Source: CAZMZF01 sp964570765
Lineage (GTDB): Bacteria > Zixibacteria > MSB-5A5 > RBG-16-43-9
Length of the DNA: 64,000 nt
Direction of reading: 5' to 3'
NCBI GenBank assembly: GCA_964570765.1
Contig: CAZMZF010000008.1
Coordinates: 1-64,000, forward strand
Position numbers and translations under genes: made by a program. This document shows positions 26,812 to 34,971 of the stretch, piece after piece (position 1 is the first letter of the stretch; every line of letters starts with the position of its first letter). The notes beneath the pieces were generated by a model. The model searched no databases, was not told the origin of the DNA, and saw only the letters and a program-made list of their open reading frames with translations.

Positions 26812-28146
26812 TTAAGGCTCGGTAGGCTCGGTAAAGATGTCAGAATGGAATTTCAAAACCTTTCTTAAACGGTCATAGATGAAGCTGTTGTTCAGGGCAG
26901 GGTATCCAGGATAACCTGAATAGATCTCCAGGGTAGTCCTGGCCTTTAGATTAGGAGGAAGCGCCTCATGAAAAGCTTGTGCCTGTTCTGTAAAGTTGAA
27001 CTCATCCTGATCCCCACAATCGATATAAATTTTCAGATTTCTTAAAGTGTCTTCATCCATTTTGGAGATCCTGGTCCCTATATCGTTATCTATCCATTTC
27101 CGCCAGACAGTAGAAACAGTATCCCCTAAGGAATCAAAAGGAAGGTCTACTCCTCTACCTGGTAGAAGTTCAAAGGAAGTGGTCGTGGGATCAGAAGGGT
27201 TATGGGGTGAAAAGGCAACGGCCATAGCGAAGAAAAGACAGCTTAACCGGTCAAGGGTATTCGGGTCAGGGTCAATCTGGTAGTAACCGTTACCGTTTGT
27301 ATCCACTCCATTTGAATCCATAAATTCGGGTATAAAGTCTAAAAGGGACTCAAAGTTCAAAGGGGCAGACATAGCGCTGGCCGAACCAAATGCCAGAGGA
27401 TAATCAGTAGCTATCCTCAAAGCTCCATATCCACCATTACCATGCCCGGAGATGGCAACATTCCGCCTGAAATATGCGGTGTCATCTGAGATGTTCACAA
27501 GGGTGTCAGCGGTAGTATCTACCTCTACAGTTATAAGTGTATCTATATCCTCGATGCTATCTGGAGGACAAGGAGTTGTCGTGCCTTGGCAAACGGTATC
27601 GATTTCTATGGTTATAGTTGTATCCATGTGAATGAATACCTTATAACTTATCCCTCTTATCCATTGGCCATAGTTGTAAAGGATTTTATCAAACAATTCC
27701 TGGGTTATGTAATCCTCATATTTCCCGCCAAAGTTAGAATCTGCAAGGACTGAGTTGTTGAAGAAGCTACCTCCGAAAATACCAGCGCCATCCGGCATAA
27801 TAATTATCATTGGCTGGATCTCTCCGGTGGATGTCATTTGATCAGCAATGGTTTTTACATTGTAGAAATGCTGGTAACTCCACCCGTTTTCCTTAAAACC
27901 GTGCAGGAGAAACAGGATCGGGTATTCTTTGGCTATACCTTCTTGGAAACCGGGTGGAAGATAAACCAGAAGTGTTCTTCCAACCGGGTCATTCAAGACA
28001 TTTTCCAGAGAGGAAAATTCAAAAGTATTCTCGAAAAGCCCTCCATTACCTATTTCCATCTTAAGTGGATTTTTCCTCTGGCTACAGCCGGAAATTATTA
28101 AGAGGGAAAGAAGGACTAAAAAGATTAATTGTTTTACTCTTCTCAT
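26812..28146 (-). CDS. Esterase-D-like lipoprotein lacking the nucleophile serine
   Basis: 444 residues with a lipoprotein signal ('LIISGC', Cys21). The fold is that of the putative esterase (Esterase D/feruloyl esterase) family: 'YPILFLLHGFKENGWSY' (oxyanion region), 'MIIIMPDGAG', and later 'IYIDCGDQDEF' and 'LEIYSGYPG'. The nucleophile elbow expected as G-H-S-x-G-G reads 'GHGNGGYGAL' (234-241), with Gly236 in place of Ser. About 60 residues rich in Asp and Thr (about 165-225) are inserted before it. It is downstream of, and 16 bases from, the FadL-like porin gene. It may be a binding protein rather than an enzyme. Confidence 0.8.
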   Translation of the reverse strand: MRRVKQLIFLVLLSLLIISGCSQRKNPLKMEIGNGGLFENTFEFSSLENVLNDPVGRTLLVYLPPGFQEGIAKEYPILFLLHGFKENGWSYQHFYNVKTIADQMTSTGEIQPMIIIMPDGAGIFGGSFFNNSVLADSNFGGKYEDYITQELFDKILYNYGQWIRGISYKVFIHMDTTITIEIDTVCQGTTTPCPPDSIEDIDTLITVEVDTTADTLVNISDDTAYFRRNVAISGHGNGGYGALRIATDYPLAFGSASAMSAPLNFESLLDFIPEFMDSNGVDTNGNGYYQIDPDPNTLDRLSCLFFAMAVAFSPHNPSDPTTTSFELLPGRGVDLPFDSLGDTVSTVWRKWIDNDIGTRISKMDEDTLRNLKIYIDCGDQDEFNFTEQAQAFHEALPPNLKARTTLEIYSGYPGYPALNNSFIYDRLRKVLKFHSDIFTEPTEP

Positions 28147-28161
28147 CTTGAACTCTCCTCT

Positions 28162-29592
28162 TTAAAATTTATAGGTTAAGGTGAAATAAGAAGTATGGTT
28201 TGCATTCTCATATCTTCCAGGAAGATTAGTTTGAGAATCAGGGCTTGCATCTTCTGAAGGTTTCAGGAAATTCTGCTTGTATCCGGTGAACTCATAAGAA
28301 TACCCTAATTCAAAAGATTTAACCTTATAACCAACTCCAAGGGTAATACCATTTTTTTCTCCTGAATCGAAGAATAATGGAGTAAGTGTTTCATCCGGGA
28401 TAGGAGTAGGGTTCAGGAAATAACCAGCTCTCAGAGCTAAGCTGGTATGAGGTCGATATTCCAGACCAAGGCTGAATCTGGTTACATCTTTCCATTCTAA
28501 CGGAATTTTATATTCTGTAACTTCGTTACCAAATGGGTCCTTCCCATTTTCCTCAAATTTAAGCTCTTTTAAAGTGGACCAGGTAGTAAGGTTTACATCA
28601 CAGGTCAAGGTAAGATTAGCATAGGGCATATATGCAATTCCCACTCCAAAGTCTGCCGGGAATTTAAGCTTGACATCAGAGTCAAGAGTAGAGCTCAAGG
28701 TATTACCCCTCAAATGGTTAGCGGCAACTGGATCGATCGGGTCAATTTTAAGAGCGGTAGTAGAATCCATAGGTAGATATACCGTGATTTCTCTGGTCCC
28801 AGAAAGGTTTATAGTTATCGGGCTTCTGATAGATACACCTATCTGAAACTTAGGAGATGCCTTATATAATAAACCTAAGTTTCCTCCAAATCCCCAGCCA
28901 TCCCCTTCGAAATTATTATCTACTGCAAAGAGATCACGCGGTTTATTGTTGTAAGGGTAAGGTAAGTCACTAGGAACGAGATCGACTTTTCTTAAGGTAA
29001 AATCACCTTTCTGGATACTTATTCCTGCTCCTATCGATAGCTTTCCCTCCATAAACTGTCTGGCTACACTGGGATGAAAATCCAGAACAGTGATATCTGC
29101 TTCATGGTCGTACTCCGGATAGGGAATATTATTATTATATCCTGGCAGAGGATCAAATAGGTCCCATTTATAACTGCTGCGGTAAGGGATATAGAAAGCC
29201 AAACCGGATACGAAACCATTTAGTTCTGGAAATTTTAAAAAACCGCTGAAACTGGGCAGGGAGAAATTTTTGTCTTCCGGATACCACTTCATACCATTTT
29301 TGTAACCAACTTCCCATTTATCCACTCCAAAAGTTACATCCGGCGTGAATTTAGGTCTGGGGCTTAATACCATAAAAGAGAAATTAACCTCAGATTTGGT
29401 CTGGAAGGCAAGACCAGCCGGATTCCAGTACGAAGCGCTCCAGTCATCCGCTAACCCGCGGAAAGCTCCTCCTAAGCTAAGCGCTTTTGCACCTACTCCC
29501 GAAGGGGTTAATCCAGATGAATAAGTTTGTAAAGGATAGATAAGGAGGAATAACAGAAAAAAAGAGGCAATCAGGTTTTTAGTTCTCATCAT
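28162..29592 (-). CDS. OmpP1/FadL family outer-membrane protein
   Basis: A 476-residue beta-barrel of the OmpP1/FadL/TodX family, which passes fatty acids and other hydrophobic molecules across the outer membrane. The signal peptide ends near 'TYSSG', and the mature start 'GVGAKALSLGGAFRGLADDWSASYWNPAGLA' is the family hallmark (the N-terminal hatch). It ends with a terminal aromatic residue ('FTLTYKF'). It is the first gene of a two-gene operon with the esterase-like lipoprotein, which could handle the imported ligand. Confidence 0.92.
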   Translation of the reverse strand: MMRTKNLIASFFLLFLLIYPLQTYSSGLTPSGVGAKALSLGGAFRGLADDWSASYWNPAGLAFQTKSEVNFSFMVLSPRPKFTPDVTFGVDKWEVGYKNGMKWYPEDKNFSLPSFSGFLKFPELNGFVSGLAFYIPYRSSYKWDLFDPLPGYNNNIPYPEYDHEADITVLDFHPSVARQFMEGKLSIGAGISIQKGDFTLRKVDLVPSDLPYPYNNKPRDLFAVDNNFEGDGWGFGGNLGLLYKASPKFQIGVSIRSPITINLSGTREITVYLPMDSTTALKIDPIDPVAANHLRGNTLSSTLDSDVKLKFPADFGVGIAYMPYANLTLTCDVNLTTWSTLKELKFEENGKDPFGNEVTEYKIPLEWKDVTRFSLGLEYRPHTSLALRAGYFLNPTPIPDETLTPLFFDSGEKNGITLGVGYKVKSFELGYSYEFTGYKQNFLKPSEDASPDSQTNLPGRYENANHTSYFTLTYKF

Positions 29593-29722
29593 CTGCTCCT
29601 TAAATTTAAAGGTTTAATATAAAAGTATTAAAAAAAAATTAAAAGCTTCCACCTCCTTTTATATATGACCAAAAAGACCTTATATCTATTCTTTCTCCTA
29701 TAACAAAAACTTTTAAGTCTTG

Positions 29723-29751
29723 AAATTACAACATAACTCTTTTTTTGTCAA
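29723..29751 (-). promoter_or_regulatory. Predicted promoter of the FadL-like operon
   Basis: Minus strand TTGACA (29751-29746), 17 bases, TAATTT (29728-29723), about 130 bases before the start codon. Confidence 0.55.
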
Positions 29752-30405
29752 CTATTTTTTTGGGATTTATTAACAAAATCATAAGTTATAATGGAATTAA
29801 AGAATGAATTCTGTAATTGATTATTTTTAAAAGGGTTAAAAGGATAAAGAAGAAAGAGGAGAATGCTTGGATTTTTTAGCTAATTTGAAAAGATCAAGTG
29901 TACTAAACTGATGACCTAAGCTTATGATATCAAAAACCTTCTAAACTTGTCCGTGTTATCTAAACTAAAATAATCACATAATATCTTTAGCATAAGCTGA
30001 TTTATCATCGTTAGTAAGTTATTATATATATTCAGTTTTAAAAAATATTTAAAAAATTTTATTTTTTTATCTGACAATTAACTATGGACCATTTAAATGA
30101 AAATCAGAGAGAAAAAGAACCTTTATTCACATTGGAGAGTGACAGGGGAAATGGATTTTTACCCTCTTGCCTGTTGAATTGGATTGAGTTTTTTCTACCT
30201 TTAATGATTTGAAAATTTCATTCCGTTCAGACGGGATGATAACTAGTTGGTTTACTCCTTCATTGAAAGTTAAAAACCAATTTTTTGTTAGAAAAATTGG
30301 AAAGGGTAGCTTTTTGTCTTTTCAAAAAACTTTTTGGGAAGATTATTCTCCTTAGAAATGATGTAAAACAGTATTAAAAACCTTTAACCTTAAAAGGAGA
30401 CAGAA
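29752..30405. other. Long AT-rich intergenic region without a gene
   Basis: I see no coding frame and none of the GTAG hairpins here, which is unusual for this window. There is one hairpin, CCAATTTTTT-GTTA-GAAAAATTGG (30277-30300). It may hold upstream regulatory sites of the SBBP-repeat gene; none is recognised. Confidence 0.5.
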
Positions 30406-30408
30406 ATA

Positions 30409-31364
30409 ATCAAGAAGCTGATTATATTAGGGATTTTACTACTGGTCAGTGTACCTGCTTTTGGTCAACATCTTGACACCGCTTGGGTGAGGTTCTACGA
30501 TGGACCGCAGACAAACGGGTACGATAGAGCTAAAGCCATAGCAGTAGATGATTCTGGAAATGTCCATGTGACCGGATTTATAGATGCTACTAAATATGGA
30601 GATGGCGGTGATTATGCTACTATAAAATATGACCCAAAAGGGATTAGTCTTTGGTTGGACACCTACAATGGACCAGGAGACTATACAGATGCGGCTACTG
30701 ACATAGCCGTAGATGATTCAGGTAATGTTTTTGTGACTGGATATAGTTCTCCCTCACCTCCTCCTGGTTCTGCAGACTATTACACTATAGGATATGATAA
30801 AGATGGTGGTCTTATCGGTTATGATAGATATGATGGACCAGCAGGTGGTTCTGATAAGGCTCGTGCCATAACGGTAGATGCTTCTGGGAATGTCTATGTG
30901 ACCGGATATAGCGAAGGAAGCGGAACAGAACGGGATTATGCCACCATAAGGTATAACTCTTCATGTAATCAGGTCTTGGTTAAAAGGTACAACGGATCAG
31001 GAAACTTTGGTGACGAGGCTAATGCCATAGCCTTCGGTTTTGCTAAAAATTGCTATGGCAATATCTATGTGACCGGGTATAGCACAGTGTCATGGGAGAA
31101 CTACGCCACTATCAGATATGCTCAGTTTAAGTGTGGGGATGCCAATTGCGATGGCAATGTGTCAGTCTCAGATGTAAGTTATCTAATAACTATTTATTCA
31201 AGGGTGGTCCTCCTCCTTGTCCGATTCTTCAATCTGGAGATGTCAATTGTGATGGAGTAGTCTCAATTTCTGATGTTAACTATTTGATTAATTATCTTTT
31301 TAAAGGTGGTCCTCCACCTTGCGATACGGGTGGTAATGGAAACCCGGACTGCTATGGTTATTAG
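30409..31364 (+). CDS. Secreted SBBP-repeat protein with dockerin, frameshifted near 31187
   Basis: AAAGGAG (30393-30399) is followed by ATA ATC AAG AAG CTG. Starting at ATC 30409 gives a clean signal peptide (x-KKLIILGILLLVSVPAFG). No ATG, GTG or TTG fits it, and GTG 30487 is after the signal. About four SBBP-type beta-propeller repeats follow ('AKAIAVDDSGNVHVTGF', 'ATDIAVDDSGNVFVTGYS'). The dockerin begins 'CGDANCDGNVSVSDVSYLI' and then the frame breaks: CTAATAACTATTTA has one A fewer than the expected CTAATAAACTATTTA. In the +1 frame the dockerin continues to 31364 ('SGDVNCDGVVSISDVNYLINYLFKGG'). It is either a real frameshift or a sequence error. Confidence 0.8.
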
Positions 31365-31409
31365 TACACTGTTACTGGCATAAGGTTATAACCGAAAAGA
31401 TTTGAGCAA

Positions 31410-31574
31410 GTAGGGGCGACCCGGCAGGTCGCCCCTACAGTTTCTTTTTTCTCATAGGCTGGGCTCCCAGCCCAGCAAAACGAGAATGTAGTTGCTCGAT
31501 TTATCGAGCATCTCGAAGCATCCGGCCATTATGTCAGATGTTTTTTACATAGGGCAGGAGTTCAACCCCTGCCC
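31410..31574. repeat. Four GTAG hairpins in series
   Basis: GTAGGGGCGACCCGGCAGGT hairpin (31410-31439), GCTGGGCTCCCAGCCCAGC (31458-31476), GTAGTTGCTCGATTTATCGA (stem 31494-31509) and GGGCAGGAGTTCAACCCCTG (31552-31574). All four families occur elsewhere in the window. Confidence 0.8.
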
Positions 31575-31594
31575 CGCAAGTATTATTGTCTTTC

Positions 31595-31611
31595 TGTCCA
31601 AAACCTGAACA
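31595..31611. promoter_or_regulatory. Predicted activator site 1, PEP-CTERM gene A
   Basis: TGTCCAAAACCTGAACA, an imperfect palindrome (TGTCC-N7-GAACA). The identical 17-mer lies at 32759 upstream of the second PEP-CTERM gene, within a longer shared block. Confidence 0.65.
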
Positions 31612-31685
31612 ATAAATCTTTTTCGGCTAACCTCAAGTATGCAAAGTAGATTAGTTTAAAATCTATCCGGATTAAAAGATTTATC

Positions 31686-31702
31686 TGTTTAAAAAATGAA
31701 CA
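31686..31702. promoter_or_regulatory. Predicted activator site 2, PEP-CTERM gene A
   Basis: TGTTTAAAAAATGAACA, same TGTYY-N7-GAACA form, 91 bases after site 1 and 104 bases before the -24 element. Confidence 0.6.
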
Positions 31703-31805
31703 TCTTTATAAGGTGGAAAATATTTCCCCAAAAATATTTTAAAAAGGCTCCTCGTAACTTCAAGTAAATAAAAGAGATAAGAATTATTTTTTATACTAAA
31801 ATTTA

Positions 31806-31821
31806 TGGCATAGATATTGCT
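31806..31821 (+). promoter_or_regulatory. Sigma-54 type -24/-12 promoter of PEP-CTERM gene A
   Basis: TGGCATAGATATTGCT: GG and GC are separated by exactly 10 bases, and the sequence is close to the TGGCAC-N5-TTGCA consensus. It lies 110 bases upstream of the ATG. Confidence 0.75.
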
Positions 31822-31931
31822 GAAATTCTATTTGTAAATTCTCATTTTTGTGAGCAGAGCTCTTTAATTTTAAGTAAGAAACAGAAAAAAAATGAACCAT
31901 TAACAATTTAAAATAATGAGGAGGTGAAAAA

Positions 31932-32534
31932 ATGAAAAAAGTAGTTATCCTGCTTTTCGTCTCAGCTATACTCTGGTTGTGTTCAGCTACAGCGGGATTG
32001 GCAGTGCCGATGACACTTTTCTTCGATAACCACGACCTGGACTTAGGTACTGCGAGCCAGATAAACTTGAATACCCAGTATCAGTCTGCTTACGGCATAT
32101 GGTTCCAGGAGGTCTACCGTTATATAGATGACCGTGACCCTTTTGTAGACCCCTACCCTGATACTTACGGGAATTTTGGAATCTCTAATGGATTCCTCCA
32201 GCAGAATGGTCTTGTCTCCACCCAGGGGAGAGTCAATTTTCTCTTCCCCACCCCTTATCTCCATTTCGACTGGTGGACAATTCCCGAAAATGCATTAACC
32301 ATCGAGGCATTTAACTCAGTCGGTATCTCCCAGGGTAGTTTATCTGCTTTGAGCGGTTCCGGCACGAATTCCTTAGTCGGCGATATTTCCTATGTTAAGT
32401 TCAACGACGCCGGTGGTTTTGTCCAACTCTCCAACATACGTTATGACTCACCTATCCCGGAGCCAGGTACTCTTTTGCTTTTAGGCACTGGTCTTCTGGG
32501 CTTGGGTGCTTTCAGGCTTAGAAGGAAAAAGTAA
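31932..32534 (+). CDS. PEP-CTERM sorting-domain protein A
   Basis: 200 residues: signal peptide (MKKVVILLFVSAILWLCSATAGLA), a beta-rich body of about 145 residues without a recognised domain, and a typical exosortase substrate tail. The tail has 'PIPEPGTLLLLGTGLLGLGA' plus the basic end 'RLRRKK' (PEP motif, transmembrane helix, Arg/Lys cluster). Such proteins are cut and anchored or released by exosortase, often together with exopolysaccharide export. No exosortase gene is in this window. RBS is GAGGAGG. The gene stands alone with its own sigma-54 type promoter and terminator. Confidence 0.9.
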   Translation: MKKVVILLFVSAILWLCSATAGLAVPMTLFFDNHDLDLGTASQINLNTQYQSAYGIWFQEVYRYIDDRDPFVDPYPDTYGNFGISNGFLQQNGLVSTQGRVNFLFPTPYLHFDWWTIPENALTIEAFNSVGISQGSLSALSGSGTNSLVGDISYVKFNDAGGFVQLSNIRYDSPIPEPGTLLLLGTGLLGLGAFRLRRKK

Positions 32535-32559
32535 AAAAGAAAAATTAATGTTTTGAAAT

Positions 32560-32594
32560 GCCCGATCCGCTTGAGGTGGATCGGGCGTTTTATT
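32560..32594 (+). terminator. Terminator of PEP-CTERM gene A
   Basis: GCCCGATCC-gcttgaggt-GGATCGGGC followed by GTTTTATTTT. Nearly the same hairpin follows gene B. Confidence 0.88.
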
Positions 32595-32605
32595 TTGAGT
32601 TATTT

Positions 32606-32653
32606 CGTAGCGCGACCCTTTTCCTAATTATGGATCCGTAGGACAGGGTCGCC
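32606..32653. repeat. REP-like element, 'gtagcgcgaccc' family (best copy)
   Basis: GTAGCGCGACCCTTTTCCTA then a short centre (ATTATGGATCCG) then TAGGACAGGGTCGC. The arms pair imperfectly. Copies lie at 33751-33797, 4233-4281 and 2138-2224. Confidence 0.82.
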
Positions 32654-32758
32654 TTAATAGTAATAATGTTTAGTGGTGTCTCTTGTTGATATACTTACCT
32701 TATCTTTTCTTCAAGCAGTTCTGCGTTAATCAGGAGTAAATTAGTATTATTGTCTTTC

Positions 32759-32775
32759 TGTCCAAAACCTGAACA
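32759..32775. promoter_or_regulatory. Predicted activator site 1, PEP-CTERM gene B
   Basis: TGTCCAAAACCTGAACA, identical to 31595-31611, in a shared block that also includes TATTATTGTCTTTC just upstream and GCTAACCTCAA downstream. Confidence 0.65.
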
Positions 32776-32848
32776 AAAGACTTGTTTTTGCTAACCTCAA
32801 CAGTATAAATAGATTAATCCTGAATTTAGCATAATAAAACTACTTGTT

Positions 32849-32865
32849 TGTCCAAAGAATGAACA
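32849..32865. promoter_or_regulatory. Predicted activator site 2, PEP-CTERM gene B
   Basis: TGTCCAAAGAATGAACA, 90 bases after site 1 and 104 bases before the -24 element, the same spacing as for gene A. Confidence 0.65.
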
Positions 32866-32968
32866 AGTTTTTAAGAAGTAAAATTACTCCATTAATAGAA
32901 TTTTCAAAGAATTTTTTTAACTTTAAGTAGTTAAAGGAGATAGAAATAAAAAATTTTATAAATATTTT

Positions 32969-32984
32969 TAGCACACATTTTGCT
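32969..32984 (+). promoter_or_regulatory. Sigma-54 type -24/-12 promoter of PEP-CTERM gene B
   Basis: TAGCACACATTTTGCT. The -12 GC and the 10-base spacing are intact; the -24 reads AG instead of GG. It lies about 85 bases upstream of the ATG. Confidence 0.65.
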
Positions 32985-33069
32985 TGAATACTAAAAAGAC
33001 AGTCTTTATATATTGATTATATGAAGAAAACAAACAATTAACTTTTAAACTAAAGAAGGAGATGAAAAG

Positions 33070-33648
33070 ATGAAAAAGGTTATTTTGACTCTGGCGATAC
33101 TTGTGTTAGCGACTTCACCCAGTTGGGCTTTGGTTCTTCTGGATTTTGAGGGCATACCGGATGCATACTATTACTGGGGAGGGAACACAAACTTAGGTAG
33201 TTATTATTCTGGAGTGAATTTTGGGTTAGATGCGACTATTCTGGACAAGGTGATTTACGGATACAACGACGCAGATGGTCCTCCTCATTCCGGGAATGCT
33301 GTTCTATTCTCGAAAAGTGACCCGGTAATACGGATGAATTTCACCGGTGGATTTGTTAATTATGTTGAAACTTGGTATAGCAGTTATACTGATTTCTACA
33401 TGGAAGCATATAATTCATCTGACGTCTTGTTAACCAGCACCTCAGGGTCTGGCATTATCGGCAGCAATTCGCTACTTTCCCTTTCGAGCTCCAACTTTGA
33501 TATCGCTTATGTTTTATATCATGATTACGGCGATTATTATGTCCTGGATGACATAGCTTACAATCCAATCCCAGAGCCAGGTACTTTGATGCTTTTGGGG
33601 ACTGGTTTGTTGGGCTTGGGTGCTTTCAGGTTTAGAAGGAAAAAGTAA
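33070..33648 (+). CDS. PEP-CTERM sorting-domain protein B
   Basis: 192 residues with the same plan as protein A: signal peptide (MKKVILTLAILVLATSPSWA), a beta-rich body, then 'PIPEPGTLMLLGTGLLGLGA' and 'RFRRKK'. The tails of A and B are almost identical while the bodies differ strongly, so the pair shares sorting and regulation but not necessarily ligand. Late in both bodies is a matching 'TIEAFNS'/'YMEAYNSSDV' strand, suggesting a common fold. RBS is AAGGAG. Confidence 0.9.
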   Translation: MKKVILTLAILVLATSPSWALVLLDFEGIPDAYYYWGGNTNLGSYYSGVNFGLDATILDKVIYGYNDADGPPHSGNAVLFSKSDPVIRMNFTGGFVNYVETWYSSYTDFYMEAYNSSDVLLTSTSGSGIIGSNSLLSLSSSNFDIAYVLYHDYGDYYVLDDIAYNPIPEPGTLMLLGTGLLGLGAFRFRRKK

Positions 33649-33673
33649 AAAAGAATAGTTAATATTTTGAAAT

Positions 33674-33709
33674 GCCCGATCCACTTGAGGTGAATCGGGC
33701 GTTTTATTT
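33674..33709 (+). terminator. Terminator of PEP-CTERM gene B
   Basis: GCCCGAT...ATCGGGC stem (33674-33700) followed by GTTTTATTTA; a diverged copy of the terminator at 32560. Confidence 0.82.
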
Positions 33710-33750
33710 ACTTGAGGTTTTTCGTAAAACCCGTAGGACGTTTTTTCTTT

Positions 33751-33797
33751 CGTAGCGCGACCCTTTTCCTAATTATGGATCCGTAGGACAGGGTAGC
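33751..33797. repeat. REP-like element, 'gtagcgcgaccc' family
   Basis: Same sequence as 32606-32653 except that the end reads GGGTAGC. It lies at the same relative place after the gene B terminator, so the terminator and repeat may have been duplicated with the gene. Confidence 0.8.
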
Positions 33798-33930
33798 TTT
33801 TCTTTTTTGTAAGAAATTTGCATTTTGGTTAGAAAATTCCTGTTTTAATTTTAAGATTTTTGTTGACTTAAGCCTCTTAATTTCCGTAATTAATATAGAA
33901 ATAGGGAATAACCTCAAAGAAAACATTAAA

Positions 33931-34479
33931 ATGAATTATTTTTTAACTGGATTGCCAGGGATTGGTAAAACTACTATAATTAAAAAGGTAATTGAGAAGA
34001 TGGATAAATCCACTTGCGGTTTCTTTACTACCGAGATTAGAGTTGGTGAGAACAGGGTGGGTTTTTCTGTTCAGACACTTTTCGGCATGGAGGGGGTTTT
34101 AGCCCACAAAGAATTCAAGAGTAAATACCGGGTGGGTAGCTATGGAATAGCGGTTACTGGTTTTGAGAAAATCGTCTCCCGGGAGTTAGAAAGGTGCTTA
34201 AGAGGACGTAGCATCATAATTATAGATGAGATCGGAAAGATGGAGCTTTTCTCCAGAAGGTTTCAAGAGCTGATTCTGGTTTGTCTGGATGCTTCTAATC
34301 CGGTGTTAGGGACGATTATGCATGGCTATCACCCATTCGTGGAGAAGGTGAAGAAACGAGAAGATGTAAAAATCTTCGAAGTGACCAAACAGAATAGAAA
34401 CCAGATGGTTAATATATTGATGGAGGAATTTAAGAAAGAAGATGAGAGCGAAAGCCCTAAAAAAGGAAAAGGCATCTAA
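33931..34479 (+). CDS. THEP1-family nucleoside-triphosphatase
   Basis: 182 residues, the size of the NTPase THEP1 family (archaeal and bacterial P-loop NTPases with broad NTP hydrolysis; cellular role unclear). Walker A is 'FLTGLPGIGKTTIIKK' at the start and Walker B 'IIIIDEIGKMELFS'. 'GFFTTEIR' and 'VGSYGIAVTGFEKI' are family phrases. It is cytosolic, has no signal peptide, and its neighbours give no hint of function. Confidence 0.9.
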   Translation: MNYFLTGLPGIGKTTIIKKVIEKMDKSTCGFFTTEIRVGENRVGFSVQTLFGMEGVLAHKEFKSKYRVGSYGIAVTGFEKIVSRELERCLRGRSIIIIDEIGKMELFSRRFQELILVCLDASNPVLGTIMHGYHPFVEKVKKREDVKIFEVTKQNRNQMVNILMEEFKKEDESESPKKGKGI

Positions 34480-34579
34480 CTATCTATAGCACTCTGAAGT
34501 GAAAATGAAAATTTGGGGCAGAATCTCGGAGAGGCGTGAGACCTATTCTTCAGAAATAATACATGCTTAAGAAGTTTGA

Positions 34580-34825
34580 ATTCAGAAGATTTATTATTCT
34601 TTTGACAGAGTTCTAAAGGATATAGGAACCAGGCAATTCGTTTATCTTTTTAGGGATGTGAATGCTGACGACATAAAAGATTTGCTGGATGTGGTTTTTT
34701 TGATTAACTACCTTTTTAAATCCGGGGATGCTCCCTGTCCTATGAGAAGGGGAAACCTGAATGCCGATGGGAAAATCTCTTTAGTAGATATACTTGTTTT
34801 AATCCATTCTCTTTATAAATCCTGA
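34580..34825 (+). pseudogene. Relic of a dockerin C-terminus
   Basis: An 82-codon open frame without any normal start codon reads '..FRDVNADDIKDLLDVVFLINYLFKSGDAPCP' and then 'RGNLNADGKISLVDILVLIHSLYKS'. Those are two degenerate dockerin-type repeats with the usual Asn/Asp calcium ligands. No body precedes them: upstream there is a stop and no related sequence. It is probably the tail of a lost secreted protein, or a cassette left by recombination between dockerin genes. Confidence 0.65.
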
Positions 34826-34835
34826 AATTAGATGT

Positions 34836-34968
34836 AGGGGCGTATTGCAATACGCCCCTGATTTTCTCGTAACGCCCGACCTTAGTGTCGGGCGTTTATT
34901 TTACCCACATTGAGAGCAAGGTTGTTATACAAATATTTTGTAGAGGCACGTTGCAATGTGCCCCTACC
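34836..34968. repeat. Three hairpins before the alcohol dehydrogenase end
   Basis: GTAGGGGCGTATTGCAATAC hairpin (34834-34859), ACGCCCGAC-cttagt-GTCGGGCGT (34872-34895, followed by TTTATTTT and able to act as terminator) and GTAGAGGCACGTTGCAATGT hairpin (34940-34968). Confidence 0.8.
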
Positions 34969-34971
34969 ATT

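Noticed and set aside
29752..30405. Possible riboswitch or small RNA gene in the long AT-rich gap
   Set aside because: Only one simple hairpin and no recognised aptamer core; nothing to support a call.
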